From Lentisphaeria bacterium (GTDB lineage Bacteria > Verrucomicrobiota > Lentisphaeria > Oligosphaerales > Lenti-02), in NCBI GenBank assembly GCA_023145395.1, contig JAGLDW010000359.1, positions 1 through 16,659 on the forward strand: 16,659 nucleotides of DNA, read 5' to 3'. Positions 1 to 8,723 of the stretch are shown piece by piece. Below the pieces are notes generated by a model, which was not told the DNA's origin, made no database searches, and saw only the letters and a program-made list of their open reading frames with translations. A program made the translations under genes and the position numbers. Numbering within the stretch: the first letter of the stretch is position 1; every line of letters starts with the position of its first letter.

Positions 1-35
1 AATCTGAAATCCAAAATGTGAGTTAGAAGAACGGG

Positions 36-1678
36 TCAGGGTTTCCGGCGCTGCACTTCGTTCCGAACTGCCTCAAGGTATTGGGGGCGCAGGGTGTACA
101 GAATGGTCTCGTAGAACTCGACCTCGTCGATCTGGGGTTCATTGAGCGAGCGCCGCAGGCGGGCAGCAAACGTTGCGATGGGAGGAATTGTCCAGTTGTC
201 CACAAAGCGCACCTTCTTTGTCTTTGCGCGGGCAAGCAAGGCGGGAAGCGGCTGATCTTCGGGAAAGCCCATGAGGCGGATGCCGGCAACGGGCCATTTG
301 GCTGGTTGAAAAGGCACTCCCCCGTACGCCCGGGTGTAGCCCGCGCCCATCCTTGGCACATCCATATACAAGGGTCGTTCGCCCAAGAGAGAGACCGCTT
401 GGCGAAGGTATTGATTCACAAACGAAGCTCTGAGAGCGAGCCATTTCTCCTGGTCGAACTCTTCGGTCCAGATGTCCACGCCGTGCTCCTTCTGGTAGGC
501 CTCGCGCACGGGCTTGCCATACCCGTACTCCGCCGGGTCCAATCCCCCCGTATGGGTGCGCATGGAGTAGGCGAATCCGTCAAAGGCGTACTTTGCCAGC
601 TCCCGGAGTTTTGCGAGCTTGTGGGCGCGCGCCTCCGGCCAGGCTAGCTCGATCATCCCGTAGTATTTGGGAAGCTTGCAGGGCACGGTCGCCACCCCAA
701 GCGCACGATTCGAGTAGTCCCAGGCGAATCGTCCGTTTGCTGTAAAACCGAAGCCGCCCTGCTCCGCGGGTTCGCGCTGCTTGCGCCAGTCGGCGACAGC
801 ACTCACCCATTCTCCGTCGCAGAACATCTGGACAAAATCCTTGCGATCTCCGCAGATGGTGAAGCTATCGTCCTTAGGATAGTTCTTGGCCAAGGCAAGT
901 TTGAAATAGGGCTGCACGACCGAGAAGCCTTCAAACAGAAGGATAGGTGGCTTCTGCTGAACGATGGACATCTGGAAAGCGTCAAGTGCGCGGTAGTTGA
1001 CGTTGTCGTCACTGACAAGAATCTGGACATCTGCGTCCCGGACTCGACTGGTGGCGTCCCCGCGATCGCTGGTCACGCGAAGCTTGGTGACGGGCCCATG
1101 CGCTGCAAGCCGCGCCCATGTCTTCCGCTGCTGCCGATCGACGCGTGGGCTCAGGCGCCATTGCAGATGTGGATTGCGTACCAGAAACGGGTCTTTCAGC
1201 GGGTATTCGCCATATTTCTTTGCCAGATCACTGCCGGGGGGGTACCGCACCATGGTGGCTTCATCGTCGAAAAGCGTGTCCCAACACCACACTTCGAGGC
1301 CGTACTTATGTCCCAGCTCAATGGTTTTTGCCGCGGGATCGTAGAGTTCGAGCGTATCGACCAAGCATTGGGATCCTGGGTCGCGCCCATCGCCTCTGTA
1401 TTGCACCCCGGCGACACTTGGATACAGGGTCTTGCCACAGACATCGACGCGCAGATAGATCTTGCCAAAACTGGCCCGTGCCACGGCCTTGATGGCCTTC
1501 TCGTACTCTTCTGGCGGGAAGGGACCCGCATGCGACCTGCCCAGTGGAAGCAATAGTCCAGGAAGTCGATGGTCGTCGAGACCACGGGCGGGTTGGTGTC
1601 TGCCGCAAAACTGCGGGTGCTCCCCATTGCGAGGCAGATCAGCGAGACTGCAAGAATACATGATGGCAAATTTTTCAT
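36..1678 (-). CDS. Secreted GHL10-like glycosyl hydrolase, apparent frameshift
   Basis: Likely an exported TIM-barrel protein of the family 10-like glycosyl hydrolase group (GHL10), acting on unknown carbohydrate. The body (36 to about 1535) shows barrel-like strands and motifs: GKIYLRVDVCGKTLYPS, HKYGLEVWCWDTLFDDE, the run YGMIELAWPEAR, FDGFAYSMRTHTGG, and a stretch beginning YGYGKPVREAYQKEHGVDIW that is typical of the group. In that frame the N-terminus is nonsense. A perfect signal peptide (MKNLPSCILAVSLICLAMGS, then TRSFA before the likely cleavage) starts at 1678 in another frame and runs into DYCFHWAGR. Restoring one base near 1525-1540 joins FHWAG to SHAGPFPPEEYEK. So either a real 1-nt deletion has inactivated export, or this is a sequencing error. 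The Shine-Dalgarno is weak (AAAGTG). It is divergent from the TPR operon. The fold group is fairly sure; enzymatic activity is unproven. Confidence 0.7.
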
Positions 1679-1921
1679 GTCACACTTTCGATGGGGTATT
1701 TGGGATACTCGGTACGCATATTTCACGGTTGATTGGAAAGGCAATGCCGACGGAGCCCAAGCAACGCTCGAGCAATGCCGAATATCGTCACTCACATTAT
1801 GTTGCAGAGCGCTCTCCCGCAAGTGTCCAAGGCCGCCAGGCGCGCATGTCAGTTCCGTAGGTGTTTCTTTGTGAGTGGTGGGAACTCCGTGGGACAAGCC
1901 CGGTGCGAACTCCGCAGATCC

Positions 1922-2002
1922 GGGAGGGCGAAGCTCCTGCTGAGCCGCAGGCGGCGATTTGCGCAGTTCGCCGGGCATGGCTCGCCGGGAGTCTCGCCCT
2001 CC
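1922..2002. repeat. Inverted palindromic element (REGEAPAEP type)
   Basis: Positions 1923-1946 and 1979-2002 are inverted copies of one 24-bp motif, matching at 19 of 24 positions by eye, with a 32-base spacer. Read on the + strand, the left arm encodes the fragment REGEAPAEP. I recognise this as the spurious peptide from a palindromic repeat common between genes of planctomycetes and verrucomicrobia. The right arm recurs at 2045-2068 in the second tandem unit. A fold-back hairpin is expected. It is probably a REP- or MITE-like element rather than coding DNA. Confidence 0.6.
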
Positions 2003-2102
2003 ATGGTTTAGGGTTTGCGGGCAGTTCGGGAGCGGACCGGGCATGGCTCGCCGGGAGTCTCGCCCTCCATGGTTTAGGGTTTGCGGGCAGTTCGGGAGCG
2101 GA
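1971..2102. repeat. Two tandem copies of a 66-bp unit
   Basis: Units 1971-2036 and 2037-2102 are identical base for base, and the first three bases of a third unit follow (2103-2105). Just before the first unit, 1957-1970 resembles the end of a unit with a few bases lost. Each unit contains one arm of the palindromic motif (1979-2002, 2045-2068). The perfect identity points to a recent duplication. Confidence 0.9.
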
Positions 2103-2324
2103 CCGAGCGGAGTTCTGACCTTACTATTATGGTAGAATCGCGATGCGGGAAAAGACTTGCGGAATTGACATGCGCCCGATCGCCAGCCCGTTCTACAGGC
2201 TGGTATCACTCCCCGGCGAGAACCCCCATTTCCGGACGATTATTGACTTTTCCATGCTGGTGGTGTACCTATTCCAAGTTGTTCCCATATTGTCATCGCG
2301 CCATGGGCGCGAGAGGAGCGTTGC

Positions 2325-5300
2325 ATGCCCGCCAGTCGTACAGCTTGGTCTCGATCCATCATGCCGCGACACCTTGCGGCCTTGGTAGTCGGACTTCTTG
2401 CCTTTTCCCCCCTCGCCACCGTCCGGGCGTTGGACATGTTCCGGTACGATCTTCGCCTTGTCCGGAAACTCACCGAAATGGGGCTCAAGGAGTACGCCAC
2501 GCTCCAGTTGCAGCTCATCGAGAAGAGGTATCCCGACAAGAAGGACGCGATCAATATCCAGAAAGCGTACGCCTTCTACTCCATCGGCGAGATTAAAGAG
2601 GCGGACATAGCCGTCGAGAGCATCGGTCCCAAGAGCGAGTTCTACACGGAGGCTCTCTTGCTGAAGGGGCAGGTGTACGCCAAGAGTTCCTCGCGCCACA
2701 AGGAGGCGGATGCCGTTTTCAAGCAGTTCTTCAAACGGGTAAAGCGGCCGAAGCCCAGCGACGACAAGGGCGTGGAGGACTGGAACAGGGCTGTGAACAT
2801 GTACAGTTTCGTGTTGAAGGAACTCAAGCGTCCAACTCAGGCGCAGAAAGTACTTGACTCTCTCATTGCCGCCGCCGGGGACACAATGGGGGAGCGATCC
2901 CTGATCTTCCGCAAGGCCGAGATCCTCCTCGACGCCGAGGAACAGAAGGGCGAAGAGGGAAAGGCAATCAACACGACGGCCGTGCAGGGGACATTGAAAG
3001 CGTTCAAGCAGCTTGGCTACACCTTGGATGGTCCCGGGGTCTCCTCGAATGTGCAGATTGCCCGCGCCAATGTCATACTTGGCTACTCGGCGCTGAAGTC
3101 GGCCAAGAAAACCCCCGAGTTCAAGAAGGCCATTGGCTACTTCAAGATGGCGATTGAGGCCATTAAGGCCAGCGAAAAGCTCATGGTCACCTTTGAGAAG
3201 GAGGCGCTCGGCGGCGACAAGAGCAAGTCTCCGATGGCTGGGGGAATCTACTACACCGCCAATGCCTACTTCGGCATCGCCCAAGTCATGCAGAAGGCGA
3301 AGAAGGTCGTCAACGCCGAAAAGCTCACCGCCAACGCCGCCAAGCTTTTCGAGGTGGTGACCGTGGACTACGAGAGCGAGAGCTACAAGATGAAGGCGCT
3401 CACCCGACATGCTGCCGTGAAAGACTTCATGAAGAAGAACTTCGGCAAGGAACTTGCCATGTCGCGGGCGCAGGAGGAAGGGCAGATCGATGTCAAACTT
3501 GAGCAGGCCAAGGCTTTTTTCGAAGCCAAGAATTTCGCCAAGGCCGCGCCGATCTATCTCGATGCTGTCCGTGTCGGCCGTCGGAGCAGGCGTCTTCCCG
3601 AAATTGTCGAGAGACTGGTCATCTGCTATTGCCGCATGGGCCAGTTCCTCGAGGCGGAAGCGTTGTGCTCGTATCTTTTCACTGCATTGCCGGAGGAGAT
3701 AGGCACGCAGAATTGCCTATACAGGCTTGGAGGGCTGGTGAACCTGGCCGCGAGAGATGCCAAGAAAAAGAAGAAGTTGAAGGAATACGACCGACTCAAA
3801 GAGAAGGAGATGGGAGTCTGGGAATACTTCGTCGAGGTGGCGCCCAATCATCCAAAGGCTGCGGGCATGGCTTATTTGGTTGCGGAGCGTGAGTATGGCA
3901 AAGCGTCCCGCATTGCCAAGCGGGCGAAGTCAGAGAAGAATCAGAAGAAGAAAAAGGCGCTCCTCGATCAAGTTTTGGTTCTCTACCGTGCGAGCGCGTC
4001 CAAATACCAGCGTGTCATCGACCGCTACAGCTCCTCGGAGAAGGGCGTTCGCGCGTTCTACAAGCGCGGATGGTGCAACTACAGCCTTGGCAACCAGAAG
4101 GAGGCCATTGGAGACTTCCTGGCGTACGCCCAGGCGGAGACGCTGAAACAGTATGCGGAGGACAGGGCCGAGGCGAAGTTCCGCGCGGGCGAATTGCTGA
4201 TGGGCGGCGATGCGCCCCAGGAGGCAATCCAGCATTTCTCCGAGCTTCTGGTCATGCTCAAGCCCGGCAACAAAGAGGGGATCAATCCGAAAACGCGCAC
4301 TGCCAAGCGGATCCGCGAGGGATCCGGCAGTCTGCTCGCCTGGTCGTATGACCGGGCTGGAGAGCTTGTGCGCCCTCGGCTCACGGAACAGCTGGCACGC
4401 ATTCGGGAGATTGACAAATCCATCGACGCAGCTGGTGGCGCGATTGCAGGCAAGGAGATGGAGCTTGAGACCCTTGACCGGGAACTCGCGGAACTCGACC
4501 GCCATTTCAAAGAGCTGGAGCAGTTCTTCACCGTCATTCGGCTCGACTACATGAAGGCTGCCTTGGAAGACGCCAAGAAACGGGCTGAGGAGACGGCTGG
4601 CAAGAGTGAGGAGGAGAAACAGCGCGTTCTCCAGAATCAACAACTCGACGCCAAGAGACTGGCCGAACAAAGAGAGCAGCAGTTCAAGACGGAACTGGAT
4701 GGCGACCGAAGCACACGCACGGCCGACCGTGGGCAGATTCAGAAGGATCAGGCGGAGCAGGAGATCGATGTCGACCGCATCGCGGGCGAGCTTGCCAAGG
4801 CAAATCAACACCTGGCCGAACTGGTCCAAGAGCGGAAAAAGAAGAAGGATCAGGCGGCAGGCCTGCGGGAGAAGCGAGCCACGGCGGAAAGAAACGTGGT
4901 GGACCTGGAAGCCAAAAAGCAGACCCTTGCCACCACGCTCCAGGATGCCAGTGACGCGTACGAACTCGCCAAGAGCGAACGGCAGAAACGCAAAGAGCTG
5001 CGGAAGAAACGGAACGAGATCGAAGCGCAGCTCGAAGACTGTCGCAATCGGCTTCAGAAAGCCCACGCGACCAGAGCGTTGCTGGAGACTCCCAAGAACA
5101 CGCGGGACCTTGAGAAATGGGATGCTCGGTTGAAGGTGCTGGAGGTGGAGGTGGCGCAAGCGGAAGTCGAGAAGACAGAGGGAGAGCAACAGCTTCTGCT
5201 CTGCAAACTGGATGGTGAATTGCTCCAGGCGCAACTTAAGGCTGTCGCCAAGGCGCTTGTCTTCAATGCCGAGATGACAAAGGCCGTCGCGAAACCGCTA

Positions 5301-6491
5301 GAAGGGCGACTGGCCATGGAGAAGGAACTTCTGGAACTTGGGCGAGAGGCTCTCGCGGGTTTCCGAACCGCACGGGAGAAAACGACCGAACGGATCGCCC
5401 TTCTTCAGAGCACCACCCGGAACACCATCGCGAAGAAACGGGAGAAGATCGAACAGGCGGGGAAAGCGCGGTTGGTGGTGGAGAAGGAGATGGCGCCGAT
5501 CCAGGCCGAGTTCGACGGTTGGAAGAAGAAGGCAGTGGACGCGTTCGTCCGCTTCATGAAGGAGCATCCCAAGTACAACGAGATGGCCAAGAACATGGCT
5601 CGTCTTGGAACGATCCATCTCGAGATGAAGGACTACAAGAACACCGCGAAGATACTCCAGACGCTGGCTGAGAAGTACCCCAAGTCGGACACCGCTCGCC
5701 AGGCGCTCTTCAAGCTTGGTCGGGCGCAGGTTGAGATCAAGCAGCTGGACGCTGCCAAGAGCACCTTCGAGCAGTTGCTGAAGTCTCCGTCGTCGATCAC
5801 TCCCGGCGATCTGCAGTTTCTCTCAAACCGGATGCTCGAGCTGCATTTTCCCGCCATCTCCCTCGCCGCCAGCCGGGAGCTTATCAAGCGTAGCGCCGAC
5901 AAGAACGATCCGGACCATGAGATGATCCGGGAGAAAGTGCGCGAGCCGATGCTCTTCAAGGCAGCTCAGGCGTCCTTCCAGCTCAAGAAGTACAAAGAGG
6001 CTGTCGAGTTTGCGGAGATGGTGCTTTCCGAGAACGCGAAGAGCGCCTACTTTTTCGAGATCCAGTTTCTTTGCGGCATGGCCCGCCGCAGAATGCAGCC
6101 CCCCGACCTTGCGGGCGCTCGGGAGGATTTTCTGCTGGTCAACCGCTACGCGGGGAACAACGCCTTGCTGCGGGACCGGTCAAGCTGTAGAGTCGCCGAG
6201 TTGGACATACTGAGCGACGATGTGGTCAAAGTACGAAAGGGGCTGGCACTTCTTCTCGGCATCGTGGAGTTCTCCAATCCGGAGAACGACGAGAGCCGTC
6301 CCTGGCTTGAGCTTGCGATGGCGGAAAGCGCCAAGGCCTATGCCCTTCTGGGTGACCAGGAGGAAAGCAAAAAACTGGTGACCCGGTACAAGAAAATATT
6401 TCCGAAGGGGCAGTATCTGAAGTCTCTCCAGAGCCTTCCTGCGGCCAAGTTTCGTCCAGACCCTAAGCCTTCGGTCGTTGAAGAGAACTAG
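2325..6491 (+). CDS. Giant exported TPR / coiled-coil / TPR protein
   Basis: A 1388-aa protein, probably periplasmic. The ATG at 2325 has a strong Shine-Dalgarno (GAGAGGAG, 2311-2318) six bases upstream. A second ATG at 2361 would give a shorter signal peptide. The signal sequence ends near ATVRA. Residues about 35-680 are tetratricopeptide-like helical repeats (for example the units around YATLQLQLIEKRYPDKK and AKAFFEAKNFAKAAPIYLDA). Residues about 685-1070 are a long, highly charged coiled coil rich in Glu, Lys, Arg and Gln. TPR units resume at about 1070-1388 (for example HLEMKDYKNTAKILQTLAEK). Such scaffolds bind partner proteins or peptidoglycan machinery; YbgF/CpoB in the Tol-Pal system is a small analogue. 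It is first in the ExbB/ExbD locus and so probably a partner of that motor. Length and architecture are unusual. The function is inferred only. Confidence 0.85.
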   Translation: MPASRTAWSRSIMPRHLAALVVGLLAFSPLATVRALDMFRYDLRLVRKLTEMGLKEYATLQLQLIEKRYPDKKDAINIQKAYAFYSIGEIKEADIAVESIGPKSEFYTEALLLKGQVYAKSSSRHKEADAVFKQFFKRVKRPKPSDDKGVEDWNRAVNMYSFVLKELKRPTQAQKVLDSLIAAAGDTMGERSLIFRKAEILLDAEEQKGEEGKAINTTAVQGTLKAFKQLGYTLDGPGVSSNVQIARANVILGYSALKSAKKTPEFKKAIGYFKMAIEAIKASEKLMVTFEKEALGGDKSKSPMAGGIYYTANAYFGIAQVMQKAKKVVNAEKLTANAAKLFEVVTVDYESESYKMKALTRHAAVKDFMKKNFGKELAMSRAQEEGQIDVKLEQAKAFFEAKNFAKAAPIYLDAVRVGRRSRRLPEIVERLVICYCRMGQFLEAEALCSYLFTALPEEIGTQNCLYRLGGLVNLAARDAKKKKKLKEYDRLKEKEMGVWEYFVEVAPNHPKAAGMAYLVAEREYGKASRIAKRAKSEKNQKKKKALLDQVLVLYRASASKYQRVIDRYSSSEKGVRAFYKRGWCNYSLGNQKEAIGDFLAYAQAETLKQYAEDRAEAKFRAGELLMGGDAPQEAIQHFSELLVMLKPGNKEGINPKTRTAKRIREGSGSLLAWSYDRAGELVRPRLTEQLARIREIDKSIDAAGGAIAGKEMELETLDRELAELDRHFKELEQFFTVIRLDYMKAALEDAKKRAEETAGKSEEEKQRVLQNQQLDAKRLAEQREQQFKTELDGDRSTRTADRGQIQKDQAEQEIDVDRIAGELAKANQHLAELVQERKKKKDQAAGLREKRATAERNVVDLEAKKQTLATTLQDASDAYELAKSERQKRKELRKKRNEIEAQLEDCRNRLQKAHATRALLETPKNTRDLEKWDARLKVLEVEVAQAEVEKTEGEQQLLLCKLDGELLQAQLKAVAKALVFNAEMTKAVAKPLEGRLAMEKELLELGREALAGFRTAREKTTERIALLQSTTRNTIAKKREKIEQAGKARLVVEKEMAPIQAEFDGWKKKAVDAFVRFMKEHPKYNEMAKNMARLGTIHLEMKDYKNTAKILQTLAEKYPKSDTARQALFKLGRAQVEIKQLDAAKSTFEQLLKSPSSITPGDLQFLSNRMLELHFPAISLAASRELIKRSADKNDPDHEMIREKVREPMLFKAAQASFQLKKYKEAVEFAEMVLSENAKSAYFFEIQFLCGMARRRMQPPDLAGAREDFLLVNRYAGNNALLRDRSSCRVAELDILSDDVVKVRKGLALLLGIVEFSNPENDESRPWLELAMAESAKAYALLGDQEESKKLVTRYKKIFPKGQYLKSLQSLPAAKFRPDPKPSVVEEN

Positions 6492-6547
6492 GCGTACGCT
6501 AGCGCGACATGTTTGCACGACAGGATACAGAGTGAGGTGAACGAGCA

Positions 6548-7294
6548 ATGACGACTCATCGACTGACAGCCGGCGTTCTGGCTCTGCTGGTTTCCCTCGG
6601 TGCCTTTTCCGCCTTGGGCAAGGGAAAATGCTATGTGAAACCCCTGCGGGGGGCGACGGTCACGGGCACTGACATCACGGCGGATTCCCAGGGGAATCTT
6701 GTGCTGATCATCAAGAAGGGCGTCAGTCGCAAGTTCAAGCGGGGAACGTATAGGGCGGCGCATGTGCCGAAGCCAAAATACGTGGCAGTCCTGGAGAAGA
6801 AAGCGGCGGCAGGCAGCCTGGAGGAGGTCGTCAAGGCGTCGCCAACCCTCTTTGAGAAGTACAAGTACCTCGGTTGGGGTGGATATATCGCCGCCATTCA
6901 CGGGCAGGCGCTGTTGTCCCAGAAAAAGGTGGATGAGGCCTACAACGTGTTTGCCGAGGGCTGGAAGGTCCGTGGCGAGCATGCGGACAAGCTGACTCGG
7001 GGACGCCTCACATGCCTTGTCGAAAAGGGCGAGTACGACAAGGCATCGCCTGTTCTCGACCAAATGATGTCCAAGATGGGGAAGAGCGATGCAGCCTATG
7101 CGTTCAACCTTCGCGGACGTATTCTGGCCGAGCAGGGCAAGACGAAGGAGGCGGTTCTTGAGTATCTGAAAACCCTCCTTTTCATTCCACCCGACTCGAA
7201 TGTCAAGGCGCGGAACGAAGCGAGAAAACAGGCAGTCGCCCTGCTCCGGAAACTGAAGGATCCGAAGGCGGACGCCATCTTGAAAATGAAGTAG
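6548..7294 (+). CDS. Exported TPR protein with small N-terminal domain
   Basis: A 248-aa protein whose ATG is preceded by GAGGTG (6534-6539) at good spacing. A signal peptide covers residues 1-24 (hydrophobic LTAGVLALLVSLGAFSALG). Residues about 25-75 look like a compact beta domain (KPLRGATVTGTDITADSQG, then LVLIIKKG). After that come TPR-like helical pairs, including ALLSQKKVDEAYNVFAEGWK and GRILAEQGKTKEAVLEYLKT. It lies 56 bases after the giant TPR gene and 97 before exbB, so it is likely co-transcribed. It should act in the periplasm as an adaptor of the same complex. I do not recognise a named family beyond TPR. Confidence 0.8.
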   Translation: MTTHRLTAGVLALLVSLGAFSALGKGKCYVKPLRGATVTGTDITADSQGNLVLIIKKGVSRKFKRGTYRAAHVPKPKYVAVLEKKAAAGSLEEVVKASPTLFEKYKYLGWGGYIAAIHGQALLSQKKVDEAYNVFAEGWKVRGEHADKLTRGRLTCLVEKGEYDKASPVLDQMMSKMGKSDAAYAFNLRGRILAEQGKTKEAVLEYLKTLLFIPPDSNVKARNEARKQAVALLRKLKDPKADAILKMK

Positions 7295-7330
7295 ATCCGC
7301 TGGAGCCCTCCCGAGGACTCTTGTGCGGAT
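7295..7330 (+). other. Intercistronic hairpin, TPR-exbB
   Basis: ATCCGC at 7295-7300 pairs perfectly with GCGGAT at 7325-7330. Inside, GAG (7303-7305) pairs with CTC (7318-7320), and CCT pairs with AGG. It starts directly after the stop codon and has no T-run after it, so an RNA-processing or stability element fits better than a terminator. Confidence 0.45.
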
Positions 7331-7391
7331 GGGCCCGAGAAAACGACGTCGCAAAGGAATCGAGAACCCATACGAAATGAGGAACGCAACG

Positions 7392-8165
7392 ATGACAGGA
7401 AAAATTAAGAATCTCACGGCGCGGGTGATGGTGTTTGGCAGCATGGCCATGACGTCGGCACTGACATTTGCCCAGGAGGCGGAAGAGGTCGCGGGCGATG
7501 GTGTCGAGGCAACGGCAAGCGGCCCCGGGTTTTGGGATATCATCTATGGTAACAGCCTCATCAACCTTCTTATATGGTGCATGATTTTCGCCACCAGTTT
7601 CGCTGCGGTCTGGCTGATCATCGACTCCATCATCAAGGTGAAGCGGGAGAAACTGATCCCCGAGGGAGTTGTGGAGGGAGTGCGCGCCGCTCTCGAAGAG
7701 GGCGATCTGGACGGTGCTTTCCAGACCTGCGAAGCCAATCCCAGTCCCCTTTCGACCATCCTTCTCGCCGGCTTTGGCAATGTCACGGAAGGCTTCGAGG
7801 TCATTCAGGAGGCCGTTGCTTCCAGCGCCGAGATGGAGAGCGAGAAACTCATGCAGCATGTGAACTATCTCAATCTATGTGGACAGATCGCCCCCATGCT
7901 TGGGTTGATGGGTACTGTGGTTGGCATGGTCGCGGCCTTCTCGGGCTTGGCCAGCACAACTGGCGCGGCAAAGGCCGCGCTGCTGGCACGCTCCATTTCG
8001 ACTGCTCTCTGGACTACCTGCATTGGGCTTCTCATCTCCGTCCCCGCCGTCCTCGCCTTCACATTGGTGAAGAACTACGCCACCCGGCTCATCCTGGAGA
8101 GCGAAGCGACTGTTCTCGACCTGATCAAAGTCCTGCGGAACGCGGAAGTTGAAGAAGAGGCATAG
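7392..8165 (+). CDS. exbB: ExbB/TolQ/MotA-type proton channel subunit
   Basis: A 257-aa inner-membrane protein of the ExbB/TolQ family. With ExbD it uses the proton gradient to drive movement of a partner protein. I chose the ATG at 7392 because GAGGAA (7379-7384) stands seven bases ahead and a clean signal peptide follows (to ALTFA, about residue 27). Upstream in-frame ATGs lack such a site. Membrane helices lie at about 55-80, 163-186 and 205-226. The family signature is clear: APMLGLMGTVVGMVAAF (167-183) and SISTALWTTCIGLLISVPAV (201-220). The cytoplasmic loop between helices 1 and 2 is of normal length. Extra N-terminal signal peptides are common in ExbB homologues of PVC bacteria. It is followed by two exbD genes. 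Confidence 0.93.
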   Translation: MTGKIKNLTARVMVFGSMAMTSALTFAQEAEEVAGDGVEATASGPGFWDIIYGNSLINLLIWCMIFATSFAAVWLIIDSIIKVKREKLIPEGVVEGVRAALEEGDLDGAFQTCEANPSPLSTILLAGFGNVTEGFEVIQEAVASSAEMESEKLMQHVNYLNLCGQIAPMLGLMGTVVGMVAAFSGLASTTGAAKAALLARSISTALWTTCIGLLISVPAVLAFTLVKNYATRLILESEATVLDLIKVLRNAEVEEEA

Positions 8166-8178
8166 GCAAAATCGACCG

Positions 8179-8212
8179 GGCATCCAGCTTGCGGAGTTCC
8201 TCCCTGGATGCC
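8179..8212 (+). other. Intercistronic hairpin, exbB-exbD1
   Basis: GGCATCCAG (8179-8187) and CTGGATGCC (8204-8212) form a perfect 9-bp stem. An inner stem GGAG (8193-8196) / CTCC (8200-8203) sits in the loop. It covers an upstream in-frame ATG (8208), so the translation start is more likely 8235. No T-run follows. Confidence 0.55.
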
Positions 8213-8234
8213 GATAGAGAAAGAGAGCATTGCC

Positions 8235-8648
8235 ATGAGACGACGTCCAGACACTGGCGTGGGGACACCCATCGCCTCTTTGATTGATGTGGTGTTTCTC
8301 CTCATCATCTTTTTTGTCGTGACCGCCGCTATCGAAAAGGATGTGGTTGACGAGACGATCAAGCTTGCACAAGCCAAACACGTGCCAGCCGTCGAGGAGA
8401 AGGAGCTGAACACGGTAACCATTAACGTGACGAAGAATGGCACGGTCAACATCGCGCTCCAGACCATGAGCTTGAACACGCTCACCTCCATTCTCAGAGC
8501 CACCAGAGAGAGGAGCGGCAATTCTGTCCCCATCATCATACGCAGCGATGGTCAAACCTATTATCGTGATGTGGACAAAGTCATGGAAGCCGTTGGCAAC
8601 GCGAATTTGTACCGGGTCAAGCTGTCCGCCGAAGTGACGGGAAAATAG
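8235..8648 (+). CDS. exbD: ExbD/TolR-type subunit, first copy
   Basis: A 137-aa protein: short cytoplasmic N-terminus, one membrane helix and a periplasmic domain. TPIASLIDVVFLLIIFFVVTA is the classic ExbD/TolR helix. Its Asp (residue 18 from this start) corresponds to the proton-carrying Asp of E. coli ExbD/TolR. I chose the ATG at 8235 because AAGAGAG lies seven bases ahead and the resulting N-terminus MRRRPDTGVG is typical. The ATG at 8208 is buried in a hairpin stem. The periplasmic part (about 40-137) ends with the usual alternation of strands and helix (VPIIIRSDGQTYYRDVDKVM). It is co-transcribed with exbB, 69 bases downstream. Confidence 0.93.
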   Translation: MRRRPDTGVGTPIASLIDVVFLLIIFFVVTAAIEKDVVDETIKLAQAKHVPAVEEKELNTVTINVTKNGTVNIALQTMSLNTLTSILRATRERSGNSVPIIIRSDGQTYYRDVDKVMEAVGNANLYRVKLSAEVTGK

Positions 8649-8661
8649 CGACGAAGAAAGT

Positions 8662-8699
8662 GTTCTGCCGCCTGCGACATTGTCTCCGGCGGGTGGAAC
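8662..8699 (+). other. Intercistronic hairpin, exbD1-exbD2
   Basis: GTTC (8662-8665) / GAAC (8696-8699), CCGCC (8668-8672) / GGCGG (8688-8692) and GAC (8676-8678) / GTC (8682-8684) stack into one interrupted stem. It lacks a T-run, so termination is unlikely. Confidence 0.4.
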
Positions 8700-8723
8700 T
8701 GTCCATACTGGAGCCTGCATATC

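Larger units (their letters stand above)
1679..2324. other. Non-coding spacer between divergent genes
   Basis: About 650 bases without a convincing gene. The open frames here have no recognisable domains, and several read straight through the 66-bp repeat. It should hold the promoters of both flanking genes, but I see no strong one. TTGACT at 2243-2248 with TACCTA 17 bases later is a weak candidate for the TPR operon. TTGACA at 2165-2170 has no acceptable -10 element. TAGAAT at 2133-2138 lacks a -35. Confidence 0.6.

Noticed and set aside
1861..2118. Small + frames over the 66-bp repeat
   Set aside because: They are translations of a palindromic repeat (REGEAPAEP and AWLAGSLALH), not genes.
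2165..2193. TTGACA as -35 of the TPR operon promoter
   Set aside because: No -10-like hexamer at 16-18 bases; the position 17 bases on reads CCGTTC.
2193..3410. Long minus-strand frame (405 aa) across the TPR gene
   Set aside because: It is the antisense of a clear coding region with strong codon periodicity. Its translation is Leu/Val-rich without domains.
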